64,000 nucleotides of DNA from Bacteroidia bacterium (lineage in GTDB: Bacteria > Bacteroidota > Bacteroidia > J057 > JANWXU01). The translations under genes were made by a program, and so were the position numbers. Location of the stretch: contig JANWXU010000002.1 of NCBI GenBank assembly GCA_025057395.1, positions 23,743 to 87,742 on the forward strand, given 5' to 3'. Under the pieces are notes generated by a model. It was not told where the DNA came from, ran no database searches, and saw nothing but the letters and a program-made list of their open reading frames with translations. This document shows, one piece after another, positions 9,951-20,600 of this stretch. Positions within the stretch are counted from its first letter, which is position 1; each line of letters opens with the position of its first letter.

Positions 9951-12281
9951 ATGCGCATTCTGCTTATTATAATCAGTATTTTAGATGGGTTGTTATTATT
10001 TTGTGGAAAAACTTTTAGTAATAAGACTTATGCTCAAGGGGTAGACACAACTTACAGAATAATCAGGGCTTACATTCGGAAGGGGGATTCTTTATTTCGT
10101 AAAGGCTCAGTGGTGGAGGCAACTTTATGTTATCGTAAAGCTTTTGAATTAAACCCAAGGGATCCGGTTATAGCCCAAAGGTTAGCCGATGGCTTAAAGG
10201 CTTCTAAGCGAGGGTTGCGTCAATTAGAGCGCCTTGCTTATGTGGCTTATCGAGAAAGGGATTTATTACAGGCAGCTAAGCATTATAAAAATATTTTAGC
10301 TTTCGATTCTTCTCATTTTAATGCAAAATATCGCTTAGGTAAAATTCATTGGTTTCAAGGGCATATAGATTCTTGCATATATTACTATAATCGGGCTTTA
10401 TCTACAGGCACTCATAACGATACCATTTACTTTGATTACGGCTTAGCCCTTAAAAAGCAGGGTAGATACGAAGAGGCGATTGCCAAGTTCGAAGAGTTTT
10501 TACAAAAAATTATACCTAAGAAATTAGGTTATAGCATTTATCGTGAGCAGGCTGAAAAAGAAATTGAAGGCTCTAAATTAGGAATGGCTCTACGCAACCA
10601 AAATACGAGAGTACTTACAAAAAATTTAGTTTTGAATTCTGAACTTAGTGAATATCAAGTAGTTTTATGGCCTCGTCCAAAAGTTCAGAGCACTAAAGGC
10701 TTTAAGAAAGATAGTTTATATGTGGGAGATACAATTGCAGTTTTTACTGCACACAGGCTAGAAAATAAAGGCCAAGGTATATACCCGTTTAATGGTGAGC
10801 CTTTTAGTGATCTTTGGATGGCTACCTATGAAAATGGCGAAATTGGAGGGGAGATGCTTTTTAGTAAGCAGTTACAGACTTACAATAATGAAGGAAATGC
10901 TACTTTTTCGCCTGATGGTAGTATAATTTATTATACAGTTTGTGGAAGGGGAAGAAAAACTCCCGCTTGGGGGTGTGCTATTTACTATGCTGAGTTTGAT
11001 ACTCTAAAACAGGCTTGGAAAAAAGGTAGAAAAGTGAAAAATATAAATGGGCGTATTCAAGAAATAGTAAATCTAAAGGGAAAAAAAAAGTTTGTAGCCT
11101 CCTATGATGCACAGCCTGCGTTAGCCGAAAATGGAAAGATTTTATATTTTGTTTCAGATAGAAAAGGAGGATATGGAGGAACAGACATTTGGTTTTCGCG
11201 CCTTACTCCTAAAGGTTGGTCTGAGCCGCAGAATGCTGGTCCTAAGATAAACACTCCCTTTGATGAAATTTTTCCTTATTACATAGATAGTTTGCAAACT
11301 TTATATTTTGCTTCTATGGGGCATATGGGTATGGGAGGCTTTGATATCTTTAAGGCTAAAGGAAATCAAAAAAAGTGGGAATCTCCGCAACCCCTTCCTT
11401 ATCCATTTAATACTTCTTACCATGATTATACTATTACTTGGCAAAAGGTTGATTCTGCGGGATGGGTTTCTAGCGATAGACCCTGGGCTTTAGGTAATTG
11501 GGGAAATGAAAAAAGCAAAGGTCGAGATGATATTTGGTGGGTAGCATTTTTGCCTCCTCCTTTACCTACTAAGGTAGAAGTGCCTAAAGATACTATTTTC
11601 TCCCTGCCTGTAGTAGAGCATCCTAAAAGAGCCGAGGACAAAATTCTTATTTATGGTTTAATACGAGGCAATGATACTCAACAAGGTATTGTAGGAGCAA
11701 CCGTAAACTTATATCGACTAGATATTGACGGCAATTTAGCCAAAATTAAAACTGCAATAACGCAAGCTGATGGCCGTTATGAGTTTGAATTAGATACTTC
11801 AATTCAATACTATATTATGGCAGGGGCTCCTCGGTATGTACCCAACGATATTAAGGTGCATGGTAGGGAATTGAAGGTAAACAAAAACAACGAGGTTATT
11901 ATTGATTTATTTTTGCCCAAAGCAGTGGTAGGTACGCCTTACGCACTTAGTAACATCTACTATGATTTTGATAAAGCTGAAATACGAAAAGAAGCTTACC
12001 CTGCCCTAGAAAGAATTCGCCTGCTATTAGAAACGAATCCGACATATAAAATACAATTGGCAGCACACACAGATTCGCGGGGCAGTGAGTATTATAATTT
12101 GAAGTTATCTGAAAGAAGAGCCCAGGCAGTAGTAGAATATTTAAAACAAAAGGGGGTAAGTGCTGATAAATTGGAGGCAAAGGGGTATGGAGAGACTCAA
12201 CTCGCTATAAAGCCTGAGAGAAGCGAAAAAGACATGCAGGCTAATCGTAGAACAGAATTCCGTATTCTTTCATTTGAATAA
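9951..12281 (+). CDS. PorE-like OmpA-family protein (TPR + PD40/WD40-like propeller + CarboxypepD_reg-like + OmpA C-terminal)
   Basis: N-terminal signal-like segment, TPR-like helices, propeller motifs (ATFSPDGSIIYYT, LYFVSDRKGGYGGTDIWFS, LYFASMGHMGMGGFDIF), then OmpA-like peptidoglycan-binding motif (YYDFDKAEIRKEAYPALERI...LAAHTDSRGSEYYNLKLSERRAQAVVEYL). Same domain order as described for T9SS PorE. Confidence 0.85.
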   Translation: MRILLIIISILDGLLLFCGKTFSNKTYAQGVDTTYRIIRAYIRKGDSLFRKGSVVEATLCYRKAFELNPRDPVIAQRLADGLKASKRGLRQLERLAYVAYRERDLLQAAKHYKNILAFDSSHFNAKYRLGKIHWFQGHIDSCIYYYNRALSTGTHNDTIYFDYGLALKKQGRYEEAIAKFEEFLQKIIPKKLGYSIYREQAEKEIEGSKLGMALRNQNTRVLTKNLVLNSELSEYQVVLWPRPKVQSTKGFKKDSLYVGDTIAVFTAHRLENKGQGIYPFNGEPFSDLWMATYENGEIGGEMLFSKQLQTYNNEGNATFSPDGSIIYYTVCGRGRKTPAWGCAIYYAEFDTLKQAWKKGRKVKNINGRIQEIVNLKGKKKFVASYDAQPALAENGKILYFVSDRKGGYGGTDIWFSRLTPKGWSEPQNAGPKINTPFDEIFPYYIDSLQTLYFASMGHMGMGGFDIFKAKGNQKKWESPQPLPYPFNTSYHDYTITWQKVDSAGWVSSDRPWALGNWGNEKSKGRDDIWWVAFLPPPLPTKVEVPKDTIFSLPVVEHPKRAEDKILIYGLIRGNDTQQGIVGATVNLYRLDIDGNLAKIKTAITQADGRYEFELDTSIQYYIMAGAPRYVPNDIKVHGRELKVNKNNEVIIDLFLPKAVVGTPYALSNIYYDFDKAEIRKEAYPALERIRLLLETNPTYKIQLAAHTDSRGSEYYNLKLSERRAQAVVEYLKQKGVSADKLEAKGYGETQLAIKPERSEKDMQANRRTEFRILSFE

Positions 12282-12314
12282 TAAAATGGACGATAGATGA
12301 TAAAGAAATGGAAA

Positions 12315-12674
12315 TTATGACTTATTATTAAGAAATTTTTGTAGGGCTTGGCGTGTTTGAGAAATAAAATTTTGAAGTTTTTGTAAATCTTGAGGGGTGA
12401 GGGGAATGTTATTAGAGATCTTTTGGTACAAAAGATCCAGGTAGTGAGAGAGAGCCACAACTCCTAGGGTGTTAGAAGACCCTAAAAACTTGTGAATTAA
12501 TCTTTTTTGTTGCATAACATCAAGTTGTTGGCAGCAATGAACAAATTCCTTTTCAAAGACGTCGATTTGTTCTATATAAGAGAGCAAGAGGTCTTCAAAA
12601 AACTCGGGTTGGTCTTGAGATAAGAGCTGTAATTCCTCAAGTATTTGAGTATTTATAAGAGGATGAAAGTGCAT
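12315..12674 (-). CDS. Hpt (histidine phosphotransfer) domain protein
   Basis: LIHKFLGSSNTLGVVALSHYLDLLYQ fits the Hpt phospho-His helix. Start trimmed from the track (12722) to the internal Met (MHFHPLINTQ) because the upstream codons lie in a 16-bp inverted repeat. Confidence 0.75.
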   Translation of the reverse strand: MHFHPLINTQILEELQLLSQDQPEFFEDLLLSYIEQIDVFEKEFVHCCQQLDVMQQKRLIHKFLGSSNTLGVVALSHYLDLLYQKISNNIPLTPQDLQKLQNFISQTRQALQKFLNNKS

Positions 12675-12706
12675 AACATAAATATAGACTAGTTGAAATT
12701 TGAAAG

Positions 12707-12757
12707 AGGCTGTACCTTTCAAACTATCGGAAAAAATACGGTTGAAAGGTACAGCCT
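12707..12757. repeat. 16-bp perfect inverted repeat between peroxiredoxin gene and Hpt gene
   Basis: aggctgtacctttcaa (12707-12722) ... ttgaaaggtacagcct (12742-12757); TTTT directly follows on + strand. Confidence 0.8.
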
Positions 12758-12774
12758 TTTGTATTTGTAATTTT

Positions 12775-13413
12775 TTAGTGGGTTGCTAAGTACTGTGCAA
12801 CGCTTTCAGCTGTAGGCTTCAAGGCGTCCTTTCCTTCATCCCAGTTAGCAGGGCACACTTCTCCCTTAGTCTCTAAGTGTTGTAATGCTTTGAGCATTCG
12901 CAAAGCCTCATCTACGCTTCTACCTAAACCTAGGTCGTTCACTAACTGGTGTCGAACGATTCCATCCCTATCAATCAAAAACAATCCTCGATAGGCCACT
13001 GGAGCACCTTTGAAAAGGAAAATTTCATTTCCATTTTCATCTACCTGGTAGTCCCAGTCTCCTGCTAATACATCGTAGTTTTTAGAAATAGTTTTGCTTA
13101 AATCTGCGACTAGGGGGTAGGTTACCCCTTGAATTCCTCCCTTATCTCTAGGAGTATTCAGCCAAGCATAATGAGAGTATTTAGAATCAACAGATACTCC
13201 TATTACTTCACAATTACGAGAGTTGAACTCATGTAATTTTTCCTCAAAAGCAATAATTTCCGTAGGACAAACGAACGTAAAATCTAAGGGCCAGAAAAAT
13301 AATATGACGTACTTGCCTCGAAATTGGGAGAGGGTGAAATTTTCTACAAATTCCCCATTGATTACTGCATCTGCGCTAAAATCAGGTGCGAGTTTACCAA
13401 CTAATACTGCCAT
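12775..13413 (-). CDS. 2-Cys peroxiredoxin (AhpC/TSA family)
   Basis: Peroxidatic motif FWPLDFTFVCPTEIIAFEEK and C-terminal resolving Cys motif GEVCPANW. Confidence 0.95.
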   Translation of the reverse strand: MAVLVGKLAPDFSADAVINGEFVENFTLSQFRGKYVILFFWPLDFTFVCPTEIIAFEEKLHEFNSRNCEVIGVSVDSKYSHYAWLNTPRDKGGIQGVTYPLVADLSKTISKNYDVLAGDWDYQVDENGNEIFLFKGAPVAYRGLFLIDRDGIVRHQLVNDLGLGRSVDEALRMLKALQHLETKGEVCPANWDEGKDALKPTAESVAQYLATH

Positions 13414-13485
13414 TTGTTGATTAATTTATTCCAAAAAAAACTACACTAAAATAAGTAAAAATTCTACTAATTACTTAGTTTTTTT

Positions 13486-13881
13486 CTAATTTGCTGAAGC
13501 ATCAATTCTTTCGATAATCTGAAAGGGCACGGTAGTAGTGCTTTGGTAATCTTCTCCCTGCTCGTACATATCTGTGTCGTCTTCTAGGTAATACCACCGC
13601 ACTACACATTCGTTTCCTTTGTCATAGTAGTCTTGTATAATTCGCAGTATTTCAAGAATAAACTTTGCCGAACTAGTATTGAAATAATCAAAATTAAACT
13701 CTATGGATATATTTTTTTTATTGTAAGTTTGGGTAAATTCTTTGAGCCAATTTATGATGGGGGTATAGAATTTAACGGAATTTTCAGGATAAGAATTACC
13801 TGTAAATTCAAATATTCCACTTTCGGGGTCAAGTTTTACTCTCGGCGTTTCATCTGTAGCTTCAATGATTAATGGATTCAT
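13486..13881 (-). CDS. siaC: SiaC-family regulatory phosphoprotein (DUF1987)
   Basis: About 130 aa; ETPRVKLDPESGIFEFTGNSYPENSVKFYTPIINWL and FDYFNTSSAKFILEILRI, characteristic of DUF1987/SiaC. Confidence 0.88.
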   Translation of the reverse strand: MNPLIIEATDETPRVKLDPESGIFEFTGNSYPENSVKFYTPIINWLKEFTQTYNKKNISIEFNFDYFNTSSAKFILEILRIIQDYYDKGNECVVRWYYLEDDTDMYEQGEDYQSTTTVPFQIIERIDASAN

Positions 13882-13892
13882 TTTACATAAAA

Positions 13893-14408
13893 TTACACTG
13901 CGATAGACATATTAAAATAGTACTCCTGTTCACTTTTAGGCTCAAAGTTATACAAAATTTTATTATTCTTGGCTTTTTTAGCAATATTTAATATACCCAG
14001 CCCTCCTCCTCCCTTTTCACTAATCAATCCATTAGTTAAAACTCCCTTATAAAATTGTCGAAGCTCTTCCCTATCCATGCCATTTACTTTATCAATATAA
14101 GACTTTAGCTTAGGTACTTCCTCCGCCTTTACTAAGTTTCGTATAGTTATGTAATAGTCTTCTCCTGATGCAGTAACAATGAGGCAAGAAGGGGTGCTAT
14201 CATTTTGATTTTTCAATGAGTGATGAAATACATTTTGGCAGCACTCAATTAATAGATTATTAATTTTTTTTATAAGTGCTATTTTTTCTCCCTTTTCTTT
14301 CATTTTTTTTTCCATAGCGGCGATAATATTTGTCAAAATAGCGTTGTTCATTTCGCCTTTGTATTTGTAAATAATTTCACATGCTAGCATAATATTAAAT
14401 TTTAGCAC
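13893..14408 (-). CDS. siaB: SiaB-family protein kinase (DUF6272; GHKL-like ATPase fold)
   Basis: N-box-like LLIECCQNVFHHS and G-box-like EKGGGGLGILNIAKKAKN; 11 nt upstream of siaC. True start may be the internal Met at 14390. Confidence 0.85.
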   Translation of the reverse strand: MLKFNIMLACEIIYKYKGEMNNAILTNIIAAMEKKMKEKGEKIALIKKINNLLIECCQNVFHHSLKNQNDSTPSCLIVTASGEDYYITIRNLVKAEEVPKLKSYIDKVNGMDREELRQFYKGVLTNGLISEKGGGGLGILNIAKKAKNNKILYNFEPKSEQEYYFNMSIAV

Positions 14409-14587
14409 CCATTTTCTATTATGTACGTATACCTACAGCATAAGTTATATGGTGTAGCATAGTTGGAGTGCCTAATTTAGGCAATTATGTTGAAGCCATA
14501 CATTTCTTGTTAGCTTAGTAGCGTTAGGAGAAATGCTAGAAGCTGTTTTCTTTGTACGAAAATTGACAATTTATTGATTAAAAGCAA

Positions 14588-14618
14588 TTTGAAATATTCT
14601 TTCGAATTAATATCTTTA
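14588..14618 (+). promoter_or_regulatory. Candidate Bacteroidota promoter for P2
   Basis: TTTG (14588-14591) - 19 nt - TATCTTTA (14611-14618), close to the -33 TTTG / -7 TAnnTTTG consensus, about 45 nt upstream of the probable P2 start. Confidence 0.5.
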
Positions 14619-14661
14619 CCTGTCATCAAAAATAATAGTTAAGTAAATTAATGTGAATCCA

Positions 14662-17600
14662 ATGATAAGAGTTTTATCATTTCTACTACTAATATTGCTC
14701 GTGCTCGTAAGAGTTCAAAATCTATCAGCTCAAGACGAAAAAGCTTTGCAGAATCAAATTTTAAAACAAACTAATGTTGAAGCCCTAAAGAAATTATCTA
14801 TTGAATTAAAAGAAATACAAGAAAAAGAACGCCAAAAAGCTATAGAAATAGCTAAGAAAAAAGGTTGGCCCATTCGAGGTAAAAATGCAAAGGGGCAAAC
14901 TTATGAACTTCAAGGAATTGATGAAAAAGGAAATCCGATATATTATATAACCTATAATTTAGGCGCTGCTAAAACGGTTTCGACTAATAAAGTTTGGCCA
15001 GGGGGAGTGATGGGGCTAAATTTAACAGGGCAGGGAATGAAAGCGGGAGTATGGGATGATGGAGGGGTTCGAGTTACACACCAAGAATTTGGCGGAAGAG
15101 TAACTCAAGTTGATAATCCGCCTTCCATTGAAAGCCATTCTACTCATGTAACAGGCACTATTGCTGCTGCCGGAATTAATCCTCAGGCAAAGGGCATGGC
15201 ATTCAAATGTAAGGTAGATGCCTATGACTGGAGGTCAGATATTTCTGAAATGGCTCAGGCGGCATCGCAAGGATTATTAATTTCCAATCATTCTTATGGG
15301 AGTGAAGTAGGATGGAAACTGATGGAGAATTTTACGGATGCTAACGGTAATCCTCAAACGAATAAATGGGTATGGATGGGAAATACTTCTGTTAGTACTA
15401 CAGAGGATAGTCGGGCTGGAATTTATGATGCTAAGGCTAATACTATAGACTACATTGCACGAATAGCGCCTTATTATCTGATGCACTGGGCAGCGGGCAA
15501 CGATCGAGGGGAAGCACCTCCAGCAGGCACCCCTTACTTTATTCGTAATGATACAGGGGGCTATATTCCTTCCAATTTGACTACGCCGCCTCCCGCTGAC
15601 GGGCCCTTTAATCTTGTTTCCTCCACTTCTGCAGCTAAAAATGTGCTTACAGTAGGTGCAGTACATGAGATTCCTAACGGCTATAATCCGCTAGGAAGTC
15701 CGTCTCAAGTTGTAATGTCTAATTTTAGCTGTTGGGGACCTACCGATGATGGGCGCATTAAACCTGATATTGTTGCTAAAGGAGTGAATGTCCTTTCTAC
15801 TTCCGACACAGCAGATAACAAATATTTTTCCTCCGATGGTACTTCAATGGCTACTCCTTCGGTAGCGGGTTCTCTTTTGCTTTTACAGCAGCATAATTTT
15901 AATAAGCATGGAGCTTATTTACGAGCTGCTACTCTAAAGGCTTTAGTTATACATACGGCAGATGAAGCAGGGCCTGCCCCAGGACCAGATTATATGTTTG
16001 GATGGGGGCTTCTTAATGTAGCTAAAGCTGTTCAAGCCATTAACGATAAGGACGTAAAAGTCTTATTCTTTGAGGATTCACTATTAAATCAACAAACCTG
16101 GACATTCAAAGTTAATTCAGACGGTACAAGGCCCCTAGTAGCTACATTAGTTTGGCAAGATGTTCCAGGACCCGTTCAAAGTGTGCAAGATTTGAATGTT
16201 ACTACAAAAAGACTAGTCAATGACTTAGACTTAAGAATTACAAAAGGAGCTACTACTCATTATCCGTGGAAATTAAATCCTAATTTTAATTGGAAGGGCC
16301 AAGTTGGACCGACAGCTACAAAAGGTGATAACGATTTAGATAATGTAGAGCAAGTTTTTATTGATAATCCCGAGGCAGGTTGTTATACAATAAGTATTAC
16401 TCACAAGGGAACTTTGCAGGGGGGGGCGCAACATTTTTCTTTGATTATCAGTGAGATAGTTCCGGATTGTAAGCTTGCAATAAATGCTGACATTCAAAAT
16501 GGTTGCATAGGCCAGCCTAATTCTGGAAGTATATTTATTACAGTAGCAGGAGGCACTCCCCCATATACTTATCAATGGAACACAGTGCCACCCAATACTA
16601 CGCCATCGTTAATAGGTATTCAATCGGGTAATTATAGTGTAAAAGTTAGCGATGGTAGTAGTTGTTGCGAGCGAACTGCTAATATTTTTGTACCTTCCCT
16701 TCCCTCGGTAGAATCAAATCGAGGGGTGGTTTGGACTTTTGGAAGAAATGCGGGAATTAACTTTTTACAAGGGACGCCCAGAATTTTTTACAGTAGAATC
16801 CTTACCCCGGCAGGCTGTGCCTCAATTAGTAATGAAAATGGAGCATTGCAATTCTATACCGACGGGGGGGTTGTCTATCATGCTCAGCATGATACTATGC
16901 CAAATGGTGTAGACTTACATGGCGGAGTTCATAAGGGCACTCAAACTTCTATTATTGTTCCAAAGCCCGGATCGAATAATATTTATTACATATTTACTGT
17001 TGATTCTTTTTATAACCCAAGAGGGTTGAAGTATTCTATTGTAGATATGAGTTTAAATGGAGGGTTAGGAGATGTTACTGCTAAAAATATTCCGCTACAT
17101 TCACCGGTACAAGAAAAGATTTCTGCTGTGAAGCATGCTAATGGGTGTGATTATTGGGTAGTAGTACGCGACGCATCAGGAAATAAGTTTAGGTCTTACT
17201 TAGTATCCTCGGCAGGAGTAAGTACAAACCCTGTAATTTCTTCAGTAGATCATAACTTCCCCCCGTTGCCCTATAATAATACTTTAACTCAGGGCCAAAT
17301 GAAGTTTTCTCCAGATGGAAAGCGACTAGCGATAGCTAACTTTGGAGCAGGTCGAATAGTAGTCTATGATTTTAATACTGCTACAGGTCAGGTATTAAAT
17401 ACATATATCGATATTGATCTGAATAGTATACCAGAGGGTCCTTATGGTGTAGAGTTTTCGCCTGATGGAAAGATATTGTATGCTACGGCAATATATTTCA
17501 CTACTAGGCGTGTACTACAATTTAACTTACAGGCAGGAAGTAGCGCAGCTGTTACTGCTTCGCGCACGGTGTTAGCGCAGGCTACTGAACGTACCTTTCG

Positions 17601-20600
17601 TTCGATGCAACTTGCTGCGGACGGTAAAATTTATATTGCACGTTTTCGCCCTAATGAAAACTATTTGGCCGTTATTAATAACCCTAATGTTCTAGGAACG
17701 GGTTGTAATTTTGTGCTGGATGGTCCTAATCTAAATGAAGCCTACGCTTTGGCAGGGTTACCCAATTTCGTGCAAAGTTTCTTTAAGCCTATTGAGGCTG
17801 AAATTACAAATACTCAGCCTATTCGTTTTTGTCAAGGGGATTCTGTCCTATTAACTGCAAAGCCTAATTGTGATTTATCTTACCAATGGTTAAAAGATAA
17901 TATTCCTATTCCTGGGGCTACAAGAGACTCTTATTGGGCAAAGCAACAGGGGGTTTATAGGGTAATAGTAAGGAATAGAAATAGGTGCTCTGCTATTTCC
18001 CAAGAATATTGGGTCGAAGAAATTCCTAAGCTTGCTCCACCTATTGCTAATACTCCTAATTGCTTAGCGGCAGGTTCTGTAGCTACAGTTAGCTTCAGCC
18101 TTACTAGTGGTAGTGAGGTACGAATCTATTCTACTTCAAGTGCTACTTCTGCTATTGCTACAGATAATGCAGTGCCTTATGAATTTGTTATTTTGCCGCT
18201 TACTACTACAACTACTTATTTTGTAGAAGCCTTTGATGCTTCTACAGGATGTAGAAGCAATAGAGTACCTTTTGTAGTAGGGGTAGGTACACAGCCTGGA
18301 GCACCCACAGCTCCCGCAACTAATATATGTCCATTTGGGTTAGTGAGCTTTACTGCTACAATGGGTAGCCCAGCAGGTCAAAGCATAGAATTGTATACCC
18401 AGCCCGTAGGAGGAGCCCCTATTGCTTCAGCTCATCAGGCGCCTTATACTTTAGTGGTGGTTCCAGTGCCTCCTATAACTACAAATACTACCCTATATAT
18501 TGCCGCTCGTGGGGCGAATAGCTGTTTATCTAATCGTACGCCCGTACCAATTACTGTTTCAGGCTCGGGGCAGCTACCTATTTTAACTTCCAATTCTCCT
18601 ATTTGTGAGGGGCAAACTCTATTACTTACAGCAGGAGGAGTTAGCGGAGCAACGTATAGTATTCTGGGTCCTAATGGGTTTAATCAAAATTCAGCTAATG
18701 CTTCTCGTGCTAATATCACTTTAGCCGACACGGGTTGGTACACCGCGGTTGCTATTGCTTCAGGGTGCACCACTACCCGCAGCACTAAAGTACAAATTAT
18801 ACCCAGACCCCAAACTCCTAATATTATTAGCAATGCACCTGTTTGTTTAGGATCAACACTTCATTTAAGTACTTTTCCTAGAACTGGAGCAGCTTATTTG
18901 TGGCGAGGTCCGTACGGGTTTAGTAGTACAGACATAGCTCCCTCCTTATCTATAACTACAGGCTTGCAAGCTGGAGCCTATTCACTACAAGTAATTGAAA
19001 ATGGATGTACTTCTGCTGTTGCTACCACTAATGTTCAGGTAGGAGATCCACTACCGCGTATAAGTATTCAAAGTACAGATCCTTGTGAGGGGGGAACTCT
19101 AACTCTCACTGCTAGCAACATCCCAGGAGCTACTTATACCTGGAGAGGACCCCAGAACTTTGTAGCTACAGGAGCAACTATTTCTCGACCTGGTATGCAG
19201 CCAGCGTGGGCAGGTGTTTATACTGTTGTAGCTGTGGCTAACGGCTGTACTACTGTGGGCTATGATACGGTGAATATTCAGAATCCAGTTCCTCCTATGA
19301 TCATTACAAATGGTTCTGCTGATTGCATGGGAAGCAATCTGGCTTTTACTGCAACTGGGGCTCCTACGGGGGCAACTTACATTTGGTCTGGCCCTAATAA
19401 TTATAGCTTTACAGGCCCTACAATTCAACGCAGTTCGCTTCCTAGTACGGGGTGGTACCATGCAGTGTATGTAATTAATGGTTGTACTTCAGAGGCAGCC
19501 TCGGTAGATGTTACTCATGCTCCTGTGCCTCCCCCTCCACCGCCAGGACCTAATAATGTGCCCCCTATAGTCACCTGTGTAAACGGCTACGTTAGAATAA
19601 CCGTAACCGTTCCTCCCTCCGCTGCTAAGGAGTTCAGGCTATACACACAGTCTACGGGGGGCACCCCAATACAGGTGAGACCTGTTGATTCAAATTGGCA
19701 AGCTAACTTTACATTTCCTTATGTATCAACAAGTACTACTTTCTATTTAGCTACTGCTAATGGTGCTGGCTGTGAATCTTCGCCGCGAAAGCAGATTGTA
19801 ATTAATGTCACGAATAATCCTCCCATGCCAACAATTGCGACGAATTCACCGCTTTGCGTAGGGCAAACACTACACATGACAGTGAGTAATAGTTCGGGTA
19901 TAACAGGTTACAACTGGTATGACCCTGAATTTGAGATTATGACAGGGGGCACTCCTACCTCTATATCTAAGCCTAATATGCAACTTTCTGATGCTGGAAC
20001 TTATATTTATTTCTTTGCACAGGGACCTCAGTGCCAAAGGATTATAGAAATACCGGTACAAGTTTTTGAAAATAATGGTAACCCTCCTACAATAGTTGCT
20101 AATGCACCTGTCTGTGCAGGACAAACTTTAAATTTGTCTGTTTCTGATCCAGGGGCAGCAAAATACGAGTGGAGCGGTCCAGGAGGATTTTCTGCAACAG
20201 GGGCTACTGTGAATCGAATAAATGCTACCTCAGCAATGAGCGGCACTTACCAAGTGGTTATGATATCGGGTGCGTGCACTTCTGCTCCCGCTAAAATAGA
20301 TGTTAGTGTTATTCAATTACCCGATCCTGTTATTACAACCAACTCTCCCGTGTGTGAAGGGCAATCTATTCGCTTATCTGCCACAGGGCCAGCAGGGGCT
20401 ATCTATCAATGGCGAGGACCTAATAATACGATATACACAGGCAGTAGTGTAGTAATTCCTAATGCTAGCACTGCCCATGCCGGCACTTACAGCCTACTAG
20501 TTATTGTAGGGGCTTGTTCTTCTGCACAGCAAGTTACAACGGTTACCGTGAGTCCCGCTCCGACAGTTCCTGTTACCAATCCTACTAGTATTACAGTGCC

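Noticed and set aside
11308-12460. Short ORFs overlapping the PorE-like gene and Hpt gene
   Set aside because: Overlap strongly supported genes in other frames; no recognisable motifs.
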